Notes: a model not told the origin generated them from the sequence alone. A stretch of DNA of 64,000 bases from Poritiphilus sp965212595 (GCA_965212595.1 CBDBVE010000007.1:496001-560000), one strand, 5' to 3'. Positions 35,070-43,627 are shown, numbered from the stretch's first letter. Program-made: numbers and translations.

Positions 35070-36839
35070 TTAGATTTGAAGCTGCTTGAGTATTGCTGCA
35101 TCCAGGAGCCCAGCTCGCTTTCCTAAGTCAAAAGCAGTATCACCATACTTGTCTACCAATGTACGATCTGCGCCAGCTTCCAGTAATTTCAGGACGATCG
35201 CTGCCAATCCCTTATGAGCGGCATGATGGAGCGCTGTGTCACCGCTGCGGTCTGTGCAGTCAAGTTCCGCCCCCACACTTATTAATTGCTTGACTACTTC
35301 CAAGTGACCATTAACTGTCGCAATCATTAAGGCGGTAGCCCTCTTCTCGGTTTTGGCATTTATATCAGCCCCCTGATCCAGTAATAATTCTACGATGCCA
35401 AGATAACCCGAAGACGAGGCTTGAAACAAAGCGGTTCCAGGACCACCGGCATCAGCTTCCAGATCTGCTCCTCTATCAAGAAGCAGCCTAACGATTTCCT
35501 CATGCCCCTTTATCGCAGCGCAGGCCAAGGGGGCCAGGCCCTTACCCCCGTCGATATCCACGCCATGGTCTAGTAATAGCACGCACATCTTCTTATTTCC
35601 GCTACGGGCAGCATGGGCAAGTGCAGTGCCATGAACTATGACCTTCTCCGGGTTGGCTCCCAGTTCGAGGAGTGCCTTAACCAGCTGGAAATTAGTATCT
35701 CGTACGGCGTCTGCCAGAGCCAGATCTGTTCGCTTGCTCATTCTAAGCTGATGTTCTGCAACTTCTTCACTACTAACGTTCAAACCCGATTCAATCAGGT
35801 GATCAAAAGTAGTCTTATCTGAGCCAAACATAACACTTCTCCTAACTCCTGGCCCGTAATACGGATCTGTCTCTTTAACAGGTTTATTCGCCAGTTTTTG
35901 CCCCCCTTCCATCTGTTCGTAAAGCCAGGGCCAGGGTCGAAAACCAAGGTGTTGATCCCTTGCGCGAAGCTCATACCAGCTCCCGGAAAACCGTTCGCGT
36001 AAAACCTCATCAAGGTGTTCATTGGCCGCTTTGATCGACCCGAATTGGGAAAGGACTTCATCCGAAATAATTTTAAGATCTTCCTGTTTTGTGGCAACCG
36101 CCTTCTCCACACCGGTGAATGAGCGATAGAGCGTATTTACAGCAAGGATTTTATCATTGCGGTAACCCGGTTTAATACCAATGTCGAAATCGGTACCTGT
36201 CCTGTTCGCACATAAAAGCTCCCAGAGGCACCAAATGCGACCAAGGGTGGGTACCGGAGTACCAGCAAAAATCACTTTCCCAATTTCACCGATCACGGCC
36301 TCCATATCTGTGGGGATAGATTCGATGGTGTGCTGGTTGTATGCAACAAAATCGATCCATATGAAACCTCCCAGGTGTTCAATGGCATCCAGGGTGCCAA
36401 TGGCCTGTTTCGGTGGTCCGAGAAGTAGAGAATTCCAGGTGTGTGAAACAAAGTACTCTGGTGGGCCGCGATGCTCTTCGGGCACATAGGCCCAAAGTGG
36501 AGCCTTTAATGCAGCGGTAAGTGGAAACACAAAATTGTCAACCAGAGAGCGAACGTTCAGAAAGGCATAATTGGGGATTCTCGGCACTGGCATATCTGGT
36601 TGATCGTGCATGCCCCACATTCCTGCCTTATTATGGGAAGTGGCCCGTTCGGCCTGGGCGCTTGCCTCTAACCGTGGCCTATTTATATCTTCTAAAAGGT
36701 TTTGCAGCATTTTAATCAACCATGACAAACGCACTCCCCTCTTTGCAAGAGGTATACGACTGCCCGACCAGCTTTTGGGTGCTGAAGATACTATCCCCTC
36801 CAGGGAGGAAAACCTGTCCAAGTCTATTCCCTTACTCAT
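35070..36839 (-). CDS. TIR-like domain plus ankyrin-repeat protein
   Basis: Protein of 589 residues, no signal peptide. Residues 120-235 carry a TIR-like pattern: EYFVSHTWNS, IWIDFVAYNQH and RIWCLWELLCAN, the last resembling the WCL-E segment of plant TIR domains. A helical region follows (about 250-340). Residues 375-585 contain six to seven ankyrin repeats (TALAHAARSGNKKMCVLLLDHG and so on). The DNA is GC-richer than its surroundings: 30 of 60 bases at 35461-35520 against 17 of 60 at 34741-34800. It is the only minus-strand intact gene in a long plus-strand run. Transfer is likely; function unknown. Confidence 0.75.
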   Translation of the reverse strand: MSKGIDLDRFSSLEGIVSSAPKSWSGSRIPLAKRGVRLSWLIKMLQNLLEDINRPRLEASAQAERATSHNKAGMWGMHDQPDMPVPRIPNYAFLNVRSLVDNFVFPLTAALKAPLWAYVPEEHRGPPEYFVSHTWNSLLLGPPKQAIGTLDAIEHLGGFIWIDFVAYNQHTIESIPTDMEAVIGEIGKVIFAGTPVPTLGRIWCLWELLCANRTGTDFDIGIKPGYRNDKILAVNTLYRSFTGVEKAVATKQEDLKIISDEVLSQFGSIKAANEHLDEVLRERFSGSWYELRARDQHLGFRPWPWLYEQMEGGQKLANKPVKETDPYYGPGVRRSVMFGSDKTTFDHLIESGLNVSSEEVAEHQLRMSKRTDLALADAVRDTNFQLVKALLELGANPEKVIVHGTALAHAARSGNKKMCVLLLDHGVDIDGGKGLAPLACAAIKGHEEIVRLLLDRGADLEADAGGPGTALFQASSSGYLGIVELLLDQGADINAKTEKRATALMIATVNGHLEVVKQLISVGAELDCTDRSGDTALHHAAHKGLAAIVLKLLEAGADRTLVDKYGDTAFDLGKRAGLLDAAILKQLQI

Positions 36840-37203
36840 CCTTACTTATAATTTCATTCATGCCGCTCGTATCCTGAAGCCAATGATTGTATAATTAAAG
36901 AATTTAGGTATACTACTTGAGGGATTTAATCAGAACTACACGGCTATATAATATACGAAATATTGTATACTTATATAGCGCACAAAACCTAAGGCCTCGG
37001 TTATGGGCTCTGAGCAAGCGATCAGAAGTGATAAGCCCATAAAATTCCAGTTTGCCGGAATGTGCTTACGAAGTAAAACTGGGGTTTGCATTGAACGACA
37101 TCCTCTATTTACAAATTAACGGGAAGTTGAGGCGAAATCTTCCTTAACTTTGACCAATACGGTTAAATCTACATTGACCATTGAACATTGCAAAAAGTGA
37201 GGT
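36840..37203. other. gene-free stretch with two inverted repeats
   Basis: The 364 bases upstream of the TIR-like/ankyrin gene hold no frame I would support. Inverted repeats are at 36943-36979 (AT-rich, 14- and 15-base arms with one bulge) and 37001-37042 (TTATGGGCT against AGCCCATAA). A plus-strand -7 box TAACTTTG at 37145-37152 belongs to the DUF5655 gene. Confidence 0.55.
36943..36979. repeat. AT-rich inverted repeat
   Basis: GCTATATAATATAC and GTATACTTATATAGC form a near-perfect hairpin around an 8-base loop (GAAATATT), with one unpaired base. It lies about 104 bases upstream of the minus-strand ankyrin gene start, where an operator or a hairpin would be possible. Confidence 0.6.
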
Positions 37204-37644
37204 ATGTGGACCTGCCCAAAATGCAAACAGAAATTTGTAAATACAAATCAATGGCATTCCTGTGGCCAGAATTCAGTCGATAATTTTTTGTCTAACAAAA
37301 CCGAAACGGCTATACAGCTTTACAATTACTTAATTTCTGAGTTCAGAAAAATTGGCGATTTTGAATTGCACCCCGCCAAGACACGTATAGCGCTCAATAA
37401 AAGAATGAGGTTTGCTTCGATAAACAGATTGGGTACAGATTTTATTGATGCGCATTTGGTATTTACAGCGGCCTTTACCGATAACCATTGCTTTCATAGA
37501 ATTGATGAAGTAACAAAAAGGGCTTATGTACATCATTTCAGGCTTTACAGAAAAGCAGATCTTACCGATGAATTAAGGGAATATATGGCACTGGCCTATC
37601 GCATAGGAACGAGACAGCAACTGGAAAATGGAAAAAAAGGCTGA
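37204..37644 (+). CDS. DUF5655 protein with zinc-ribbon start
   Basis: Protein of 146 residues. It starts MWTCPKCKQKF...WHSCG, a C-x2-C plus H-x-C set that could bind one zinc. A DUF5655-like domain follows (FRKIGDFELHPAKTRIALNKRMRFA, then YVHHFRLYRKADLTDELREYMALAYRIG). Proteins of this type are common in Bacteroidota; function unknown. A -7 box lies about 50 bases upstream. Confidence 0.82.
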   Translation: MWTCPKCKQKFVNTNQWHSCGQNSVDNFLSNKTETAIQLYNYLISEFRKIGDFELHPAKTRIALNKRMRFASINRLGTDFIDAHLVFTAAFTDNHCFHRIDEVTKRAYVHHFRLYRKADLTDELREYMALAYRIGTRQQLENGKKG

Positions 37645-37803
37645 CCCTTTTGAAGAGGGTTGGCTTCAACAGATTTTAGCTCTTCGGAAATTACCTGACC
37701 AGCGTAGCTAAGGGTCTACAGACTATCTTCTACCGATCCAATTTTAATTCCTAAATTTAAAACCACAGGGAATTACGAACGGATCGCAAACCTAGTTTAA
37801 CTA

Positions 37804-38460
37804 ATGGAGGAACAATTTTCGATTTTTAAACGATTTTCGAACTTAGAACAAGCGACGGAGGTAGGCTCGCTTTTAAATGAAAATGGTGTTGAGACAGAGC
37901 TCGGGGACAATGTGCCGCCGGTAGATGTCACATTTACAGGGAATACCTTGATGAACGAAGTAGAAGTCAGGATTAAACCCTCCGATTTTGAACGTGCAAA
38001 TCTGATACTCGAGAAAAACGCCGAAAAGTTGATTGAGGAGTTGCCTGAAGACTATTACCTGTTTGAGTTTTCTGATGAAGAACTTTATGCGATTTTGCTG
38101 AAACCCGATGAGTGGAACGAATTTGATTATACGCTGGCGCAAAAGGTATTGACACAGAGAGGAAAATCTATCGATGAAGACCTGCTCACCACCCTAAGAA
38201 ATGAACGGCTCAAGCAGTTGGCGAAACCAGAAGAAAGCCAGAGACCGTGGATTGCTACAGGCTATTTTTTTGCGCTACTTGGGGGGTTTATAGGCCTTAT
38301 TATTGGCTACTTCTTGTGGACTGCGAAAAAAACACTCCCAAATGGCGAAAAAGTATATGCCTATGCTGAAAAAGACAGAAAACATGGAAAATACATTTTT
38401 TATATTGGGTTGATTATTTTTCCTTCTGCATTGGCCATACGAGCTTTTGCGAATATCTAG
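37804..38460 (+). CDS. membrane protein with DUF2007-like domain
   Basis: Protein of 218 residues. Residues 1-80 have the DUF2007-like ferredoxin-type pattern (FSIFKRFSNLEQATEVGSLLNENGVETEL), in which a putative signalling domain binds small partners. The middle is acidic and helical. Two membrane helices lie near the end (about 146-170 and 192-214). It precedes the molybdate operon by 54 bases in the same direction, but no functional tie is evident. Confidence 0.75.
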   Translation: MEEQFSIFKRFSNLEQATEVGSLLNENGVETELGDNVPPVDVTFTGNTLMNEVEVRIKPSDFERANLILEKNAEKLIEELPEDYYLFEFSDEELYAILLKPDEWNEFDYTLAQKVLTQRGKSIDEDLLTTLRNERLKQLAKPEESQRPWIATGYFFALLGGFIGLIIGYFLWTAKKTLPNGEKVYAYAEKDRKHGKYIFYIGLIIFPSALAIRAFANI

Positions 38461-38514
38461 GTCTTGTAAATCCATGCCATATATGAATGCGCATTACCAA
38501 CAAAATAGACAAGT

Positions 38515-39285
38515 ATGAAAAGGGTATTGGGTTTTTGGTATGTGCTACTAGGCTTTATTGTGCTTTTATCTTCGTGTACAGATCGTAAGACCGCAAATAC
38601 GCTTACGATTGCCACCTCAGCCAATATGCACTTTGCCATGAGGGAAATTGTCAGCAAATTTTCAAAGAAGACCGGAATAGACTGCGACCTGGTTATTAGT
38701 TCTTCAGGAAAACTCACTGCGCAAATCAAAGAAGGGGCGCCATATGACGTACTTGTGTCGGCAAACTTAAAATATCCCAATGAACTATATCGCAGTGGAC
38801 TCTCAAGAAACCCACCCAGGGTCTATGCCTATGGTAAGCTTGTCCTCTGGTCTATGGCTGAGATTAACGACTCCTTAGTTCGTGTATTAACCAAAAATTC
38901 GGTTGAACATATCGCTCTTGCCAACCCTAAAACCGCCCCCTATGGCACGGCCGCAATAGAGTTCTTAAAACATCAAGGAGTTTACGAGCAAATAAAAGCT
39001 AAATTAGTTTTTGGAGAAAGTATTTCACAGGTCAATCAATTTATAAGTTCTCAGGCGGCCGAAGTGGGTTTTACTGCGAAAGCAGTGGTATTATCTCCGG
39101 AAATGACCGGACAAGGGAATTGGGTAGAGGTAGATACTTCAACTTACGCGCCCATTAAACAGGGAATCGTGGTTATTGAACAAGATTCAAAAAAAACCAT
39201 TTTGGCCCTACAGTTTAGTGAGTTTATTTTTTCTGACGAAGCCAAAAAGATATTGATGAAATACGGATATTCTGTTGATGAATAA
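38515..39285 (+). CDS. modA: molybdate ABC transporter substrate-binding lipoprotein ModA
   Basis: Periplasmic binding protein of 256 residues for molybdate or tungstate. A lipoprotein signal ends LLSSC (Cys 21). Family motifs are present: LTIATSANMHFAMREI, SSSGKLTAQIKEGAPYDVLVSAN with the anion-binding Ser residues, and PKTAPYGTAAIEFL. It delivers the anion to ModB/ModC. The gene overlaps the next by 8 bases, and the four genes to 41225 form one operon. Confidence 0.95.
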   Translation: MKRVLGFWYVLLGFIVLLSSCTDRKTANTLTIATSANMHFAMREIVSKFSKKTGIDCDLVISSSGKLTAQIKEGAPYDVLVSANLKYPNELYRSGLSRNPPRVYAYGKLVLWSMAEINDSLVRVLTKNSVEHIALANPKTAPYGTAAIEFLKHQGVYEQIKAKLVFGESISQVNQFISSQAAEVGFTAKAVVLSPEMTGQGNWVEVDTSTYAPIKQGIVVIEQDSKKTILALQFSEFIFSDEAKKILMKYGYSVDE

Positions 39286-39682
39286 ATTAGAAGGGCATAT
39301 CACCACTATTGAAACAAGCGGCAATCTGTGTATTGTTACTGCGGCAATTGCTAAACAACTGGTACTACAGGCCATAGTGATAGAAAATCCTGAATCTGCA
39401 TCATACCTTGAAAAAGGCAGGGCAATTTCGATGCTATTTAAAGAAACAGAAGTTATTATTTCAACAGGTCCGGGAGATACCGTAAGTCTGCAAAACAAAA
39501 TACCGGCTACTATCAAGAGTATTGAAAAGGGCGCGCTATTGAGTAAAGTCGTACTTTCTACTCCTACAACCGATATTGGCGCTATACTAAGTACAAAGTC
39601 TGTTGTGAAACTGGGACTAAGAGAGCAACTTGAAGTTGTGGCTATGGTAAAGTTAAATGAAGTGATGATATCTGAACTATGA
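39278..39682 (+). CDS. di-Mop (TOBE) molybdate-binding protein
   Basis: Cytoplasmic protein of 134 residues made of two Mop/TOBE units (about 1-62 and 68-134). Each has the pattern K-x-x-x-T-I-x-x-I-x-x-G and an S-V or A-I strand near its end (GRAISMLFKETEVIIS and STKSVVKLGLREQLEV). Such proteins store or buffer molybdate as oligomers. ATG 39278 overlaps the modA stop; the stop overlaps the modB start (ATGA at 39679). A stand-alone Mop gene between modA and modB is a local arrangement worth noting. Confidence 0.85.
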   Translation: MNKLEGHITTIETSGNLCIVTAAIAKQLVLQAIVIENPESASYLEKGRAISMLFKETEVIISTGPGDTVSLQNKIPATIKSIEKGALLSKVVLSTPTTDIGAILSTKSVVKLGLREQLEVVAMVKLNEVMISEL

Positions 39683-40350
39683 ATTGGCAACCACTCATAT
39701 TGACCTTTGAATTGGCCTTGGTCACTACCGTAATATTATTTGTGATTTCAATTCCATTGGCCAACTGGCTTGTTCATACCAAATCCAGGATCAAACCTGT
39801 CATGGAGACGCTGGTAAGTATGCCTCTCGTACTCCCGCCAACAGTTCTAGGTTTTTATTTTTTGGTAGCATTTAGCCCAGGTAATGCATTTGGAAACTGG
39901 TTAAACGAATGGTTGGGTATTAAGTTGGTGTTTTCTTTTCCCGGACTGGTACTGGCATCCGTGCTTTACAGTTTACCGTTTATGGTGCATCCCATTCAAT
40001 CAGGTTTGGCAGGAATCCCTGCATCCTTAAAGGAAGCGTCTTACGTGATGGGCAAGTCTAAACTCAGTACTCTTTTAAGGGTTTTGCTCCCAAATATTAA
40101 ACCTTCCTTGCTTACAGGGGTTGTTCTTGCCTTTGCACACACCGTGGGTGAGTTTGGTGTAGTTTTAATGATAGGCGGTAACATTCCTGGAAAAACGAAG
40201 GTAGCCTCTATCGCCATTTACGATGAAGTTGAAGCCTTGAATTACGAAGCTGCGAACTTTTATTCGGCCGTTCTTTTTAGTATAACTTTTATTGTCCTCC
40301 TTTTGGTTTATTTGATAAATGGAGGCTACTTAAAACGCTTTTGGAAATGA
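39679..40350 (+). CDS. modB: molybdate ABC transporter permease ModB
   Basis: Inner-membrane permease of 223 residues with about five helices. The ABC-contact (EAA) loop reads GIPASLKEASYVMGKS, typical of ModB/CysT permeases, followed by the LLPNIKPSLLTG helix. It forms the molybdate channel with ModC. It overlaps the di-Mop gene by 4 bases and the modC start by 4, a sign of tight translational coupling. Confidence 0.95.
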   Translation: MNWQPLILTFELALVTTVILFVISIPLANWLVHTKSRIKPVMETLVSMPLVLPPTVLGFYFLVAFSPGNAFGNWLNEWLGIKLVFSFPGLVLASVLYSLPFMVHPIQSGLAGIPASLKEASYVMGKSKLSTLLRVLLPNIKPSLLTGVVLAFAHTVGEFGVVLMIGGNIPGKTKVASIAIYDEVEALNYEAANFYSAVLFSITFIVLLLVYLINGGYLKRFWK

Positions 40351-41225
40351 TCTCGTTCAATGTACAGAAAGAACTATACGGGACAAAGGGCAATATGCAG
40401 CTTAACCTGAAGCTACAAATTAACCAAGGGCAGTTAGTAACGTTGTATGGCCCATCTGGTGCCGGAAAGACATCCACTTTAAGAATACTTTCGGGCCTTA
40501 TGAAGCCTGAACGGGGTAGTATTGAAGTAAATGGAAAGCTATGGTTTGATGCGGAGAAAAAGATCAATTTAAAACCACAGCTGCGCAATATAGGATACGT
40601 TTTCCAGGATTACGCTTTATTTCCTAATATGACTGTCTTACAAAATCTTGAGTTTGGATTGGGTAAACAAAAAGATCGCTCCAGTATAAAAGAACTTGTA
40701 GAGATTGTAGAACTCGGGGATCTGCAAAACCGCCTGCCCGAAACGCTATCCGGAGGTCAAAAGCAACGTGTGGCCCTGGCAAGAGCACTGGTTCAGCGAC
40801 CGGATATATTGCTTCTGGATGAACCACTTTCGGCGCTTGATGTAAAGATCCGTCTAAAACTGCAAGACTATATCGCCACGATTCATCGGCAGTTTCAGCT
40901 TACCACCATACTGATCAGTCATGATATCGGTGAGATCCACAAACTTTCAGATTGGGTCTTTGTTTTAGAAAAGGGGGAGCTTACAAAACAAGGTAGTCCA
41001 ACTGGGATTTTTGTTGACCAAAAAATCAGCGGGAAGTTCAAATTTCAGGGTGAAATTTTAAAAATAGAGCAAGAGGAGGTCGTTTTTGTGGTCTCTGTGC
41101 TTATCCAAAACGAGCTGGTTAAGGTAATTGCAGATGAGAGCGAAATAAGTGGATTAGAAGTGGGTGATAAGGTTATAGTGGCTTCGAAGGCTTTTAACCC
41201 GGTTATTTATAGAATTCGATCCTGA
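40347..41225 (+). CDS. modC: molybdate ABC transporter ATPase ModC
   Basis: ATPase of 292 residues. Walker A is GPSGAGKT, the signature LSGGQKQR, Walker B ILLLDEP and the H-loop ISHD, all intact. After about residue 225 a short C-terminal TOBE-like unit follows (FQGEILKIEQEEVVFVVSV), as expected for ModC. The ATG at 40347 forms an ATGA overlap with the modB stop and was preferred to a TTG two codons upstream. Confidence 0.95.
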   Translation: MISFNVQKELYGTKGNMQLNLKLQINQGQLVTLYGPSGAGKTSTLRILSGLMKPERGSIEVNGKLWFDAEKKINLKPQLRNIGYVFQDYALFPNMTVLQNLEFGLGKQKDRSSIKELVEIVELGDLQNRLPETLSGGQKQRVALARALVQRPDILLLDEPLSALDVKIRLKLQDYIATIHRQFQLTTILISHDIGEIHKLSDWVFVLEKGELTKQGSPTGIFVDQKISGKFKFQGEILKIEQEEVVFVVSVLIQNELVKVIADESEISGLEVGDKVIVASKAFNPVIYRIRS

Positions 41226-41274
41226 CTTCTAACCACTAAAAAGGTCGGTTGAACAAAAAATAAAAGTGCGTTAC

Positions 41275-41290
41275 TGTGACCTAAGTCACT
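41275..41290. promoter_or_regulatory. Crp-type binding site
   Basis: TGTGA, six bases (CCTAAG), TCACT, the same half-sites as at 12357. A near-match -7 box TAATCTTG (41313-41320) places its centre near -45, a usual activator position. It lies between the mod operon and the small gene at 41344. Confidence 0.55.
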
Positions 41291-41343
41291 GACTTTTAAT
41301 GGATAAAAATGGTAATCTTGGGATTTTAAATCCTAAAACAACT

Positions 41344-41586
41344 ATGATGTCAGAACAAATACAACTGGTCCCAGGTAATTCGCTAATCACAAAAACTCCT
41401 GAAGAAGGTAGACAACTAGCCGTAAAAATGGCACGATTGACCATTAAACTCACCCAACCAGATCCTAAAATACGAGAGAAATTACGTCCAATTTACGCGG
41501 AAGACGCCCCTATGCTGATTGCTATAGGCCAGACCGTCGCTGCCGAATTCGCCATTATTGCTCAGGCTAATAATTATTGGAGGTAA
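41344..41586 (+). CDS. hypothetical small protein
   Basis: Protein of 80 residues, no signal peptide, no recognised family. It is helical with a basic middle (GRQLAVKMARLTIKL) and a Pro at IREKLRPIY. Two ATG codons lie next to each other at 41344; an ATG at 41299 would put the start upstream of the likely -7 box. A Crp-type site precedes it. Confidence 0.55.
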   Translation: MMSEQIQLVPGNSLITKTPEEGRQLAVKMARLTIKLTQPDPKIREKLRPIYAEDAPMLIAIGQTVAAEFAIIAQANNYWR

Positions 41587-41653
41587 GTCTATAAGTCTTA
41601 ATTTGGAGAGCCAAACTAGTACGTTACAAAAATAAACGTCTAAATCATATGTA

Positions 41654-42031
41654 ATGAACTTAGAGGAGAACAAGAAAAATGCCATCGAATTCTATAGGAC
41701 TGCGTATCTCGGAAATCCAGAATTAGCCGTGGAAAAATACGTGGGCAAAGCATACATACAACACAACCCGGATGTGGCCGATGGTATATCCGGATTTATC
41801 AATTATTTTGAACGAATGCAGAAAGAATATCCAGAAAAGGCCATCAAATTTGTCAGGTGTATAGCCCAGGGAGACCTCGTTGCTTTGCATACCCATCAAA
41901 CCTGGCCTGGAGGCGATGAATATGTTACCATGGATTTCTTTAGGTTCGATGAGAACGGAAAAATATGTGAGCACTGGGACGCGATTCAACAAGTTCCTGA
42001 AAATTCAGCAAACCCCAATACCATGTACTGA
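41654..42031 (+). CDS. SnoaL-like protein (COG4922 type)
   Basis: Cytoplasmic protein of 125 residues with the SnoaL-like fold: KKNAIEFYRTAYLGNPELAVEKYVG, then YIQHNPDVADG, VALHTHQTWPGG and the closing ICEHWDAIQQVP. His residues in YIQHNP, LHTH and EHWD line the likely pocket, as in aldol-condensing SnoaL relatives. Substrate unknown. It lies 67 bases behind the small gene and may share its transcript. Confidence 0.87.
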   Translation: MNLEENKKNAIEFYRTAYLGNPELAVEKYVGKAYIQHNPDVADGISGFINYFERMQKEYPEKAIKFVRCIAQGDLVALHTHQTWPGGDEYVTMDFFRFDENGKICEHWDAIQQVPENSANPNTMY

Positions 42032-42106
42032 GCAAGCGCTTTCTATTGGTCTTCAAAAAGGCCGGTATTCCTCATGCACCGGATAATTATTTCAGCAAGT
42101 TTCGGA

Positions 42107-42137
42107 TTGCTTAGATTTATAAACTAAGCTATTTTTG
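42107..42137 (+). promoter_or_regulatory. promoter of the GNAT gene
   Basis: TTG (42107-42109), 20 bases, TATTTTTG (42130-42137) match the Bacteroidota promoter. It argues for the TTG at 42156 as start of the next gene, since a TTG at 42135 lies inside the -7 box. Confidence 0.6.
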
Positions 42138-42155
42138 AGCATAAAACTTCTTAGT

Positions 42156-42671
42156 TTGAAAGCAAAAAATTGTGCCATAGAGGACATTGAGACAATATTT
42201 AAACTGTACCGATTCGCTTCTGAGTATCAAAAATCAAAACGAACTGTTGTCGTATGGCCCGAGTTTGAAAGGGGTTTAGTAGAAAGAGAAATTACGGAAA
42301 ACAGGCAATGGAAATTTACAATAGATCAAGAAATTGCCTGTGTCTGGGCGATAGCGTTTAGTGATGAACAAATTTGGGAAGAACGAAATGAGGACGAGGC
42401 GATTTATATCCATCGGATCGCTACGAATCCAAAGTTTCGAGGTATGAACTTTGTGCAAAAAATTGTCGATTGGTCCATTGCTTATGCGCATTCAAATAAC
42501 AAAGATTTTGTAAGGTTAGATACCCTGGGAGACAATAAGGGGTTAATTAAACACTACGTTAATGCAGGGTTCAACTTCCTTGGCATGTTTTCTTTGAAAA
42601 ACACTGTGGGGCTCCCAGACCACTATCATACCGCGCCGGCCTGCCTTTTTGAAATAGACTTGACAGAATAA
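42156..42671 (+). CDS. GNAT-family N-acetyltransferase
   Basis: Acetyltransferase of about 171 residues. The start KNCAIEDIETIFKLYRFA and the acetyl-CoA-binding region IYIHRIATNPKFRGMNFVQKIVDWSIAYA (R-x-x-G-M) are typical, as is LIKHYVNAGFNFLG. No ATG opens the frame. TTG at 42156 is chosen because a TTG at 42135 lies in the promoter. The acceptor is unknown; it may be an antibiotic, amine or protein. Confidence 0.85.
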   Translation: MKAKNCAIEDIETIFKLYRFASEYQKSKRTVVVWPEFERGLVEREITENRQWKFTIDQEIACVWAIAFSDEQIWEERNEDEAIYIHRIATNPKFRGMNFVQKIVDWSIAYAHSNNKDFVRLDTLGDNKGLIKHYVNAGFNFLGMFSLKNTVGLPDHYHTAPACLFEIDLTE

Positions 42672-42695
42672 AATCGCATAAAATATGCAAGAAAA

Positions 42696-42742
42696 TTTGC
42701 GTAACCGAATGATTACATTTATATTTGTAACCAATTGGTTAC
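42696..42742 (+). promoter_or_regulatory. promoter with two ArsR-type operators
   Basis: TTTG (42696-42699), 20 bases, TATATTTG (42720-42727) make a textbook promoter. A 16-base palindrome GTAACCAATTGGTTAC (42727-42742) starts at the last base of the -7 box, and an imperfect copy (GTAACCGAATGATTAC, 42701-42716) fills the spacer. The arrangement mirrors that at 2660-2708 but with a different half-site. Autorepression by the gene at 42750 is inferred. Confidence 0.8.
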
Positions 42743-42749
42743 TTTTTAT

Positions 42750-43109
42750 ATGAGACGAGATGTTTTTCAAGCCATTGCAGACCCGGTAAGAAGAGATATT
42801 ATTAAGCTTCTCTCCACGGAAACGCTTACAATCAATGCCGTAGCAGAACGCTTTGATGTGAGCAGGCCGGCTATCTCAAAACACCTCAAAATTCTGGAAG
42901 AGTGTGGAATAGTCTCTATAAATAAACAAGGCAGACAGCGGTATTGCCAAATTAAGCCCAAAAATCTTATTCCCGCCTTTCTGTGGATCGATCAATACCG
43001 CAATCTGTGGGAGGACAAAATAGATTCCTTCGAAAACTACCTTATAAAATTGCAAACCAGCCAGGCAGACAGCCAGGCACAAAATAAAAAAGATGAGCAA
43101 CACAACTAA
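42750..43109 (+). CDS. ArsR/SdpR-family transcriptional repressor
   Basis: Winged helix-turn-helix repressor of 119 residues, starting MRRDVFQAIADPVRRDII at the ATG at 42750. An in-frame ATG-like start 15 bases upstream lies inside the operator and is rejected. The recognition helix is SRPAISKHLKILEECG. It has a C-terminal tail rich in Gln and Lys after about residue 100. It overlaps the SRPBCC gene by 17 bases and is a paralogue of the gene at 2730. Confidence 0.93.
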   Translation: MRRDVFQAIADPVRRDIIKLLSTETLTINAVAERFDVSRPAISKHLKILEECGIVSINKQGRQRYCQIKPKNLIPAFLWIDQYRNLWEDKIDSFENYLIKLQTSQADSQAQNKKDEQHN

Positions 43110-43551
43110 TGCAGCCAACAGGACTTTGACTATAACAAAGACATTTAATGCACCCATTGAATTGGTTTGGGAAGCCTGGACGAAGCCAGAGCATATTGCT
43201 CAATGGTGGGGGCCAAAGGGTATGGAAACTAAGGTTCTTGAACACGACTTTAAGGTTGGAGGCCAATGGAAATACGCCATGACCATGCCAGACGGCAAGG
43301 AATTCATCACGGAAGGAGTGTATTTGGAAATCGTGGAGTTCGAAAGAATAGTTTCTTCGGCCGACTTTAAACCCATGACCGAGGGCGTGGAAATACAGTC
43401 CCTTTTTAAAGCAGACGGAGCACAAACCCACTTCACCTTTAATTGTGTTCATGAAACGGAGGAATACTGCAAACAACAAGAAGAGATGGGCTTCTATAAC
43501 GGCTGGGGTTCTGTTTTTGAAAGATTAGCAGCGTTTGTCACTCAAAGTTGA
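43093..43551 (+). CDS. SRPBCC domain protein (AHSA1-like)
   Basis: Protein of 152 residues, SRPBCC fold of the AHSA1 group. The start LTITKTFNAPIELVWEAWTKPEHIAQWWGPKG is the family signature; the closing EEMGFYNGWGSVFERLAAFV is also typical. It overlaps the ArsR gene by 17 bases, so both are made from one transcript. Partner of an SdpR-type repressor; ligand unknown. Confidence 0.93.
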   Translation: MSNTTNAANRTLTITKTFNAPIELVWEAWTKPEHIAQWWGPKGMETKVLEHDFKVGGQWKYAMTMPDGKEFITEGVYLEIVEFERIVSSADFKPMTEGVEIQSLFKADGAQTHFTFNCVHETEEYCKQQEEMGFYNGWGSVFERLAAFVTQS

Positions 43552-43627
43552 TTCAGGGTATCCGTAGCCATATCGGCCCTCTTAGCGAGGCGTAACCCGC
43601 TTGAGATTTTGATTGATCAAAGCTGTC

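Noticed and set aside
38461..38514. Molybdenum-cofactor riboswitch before modA
   Set aside because: The 54-base gap is too short for this element and shows no matching fold.
41299..41343. Upstream ATG for the small gene at 41344
   Set aside because: It lies before the likely -7 box and adds residues without any sign of conservation.
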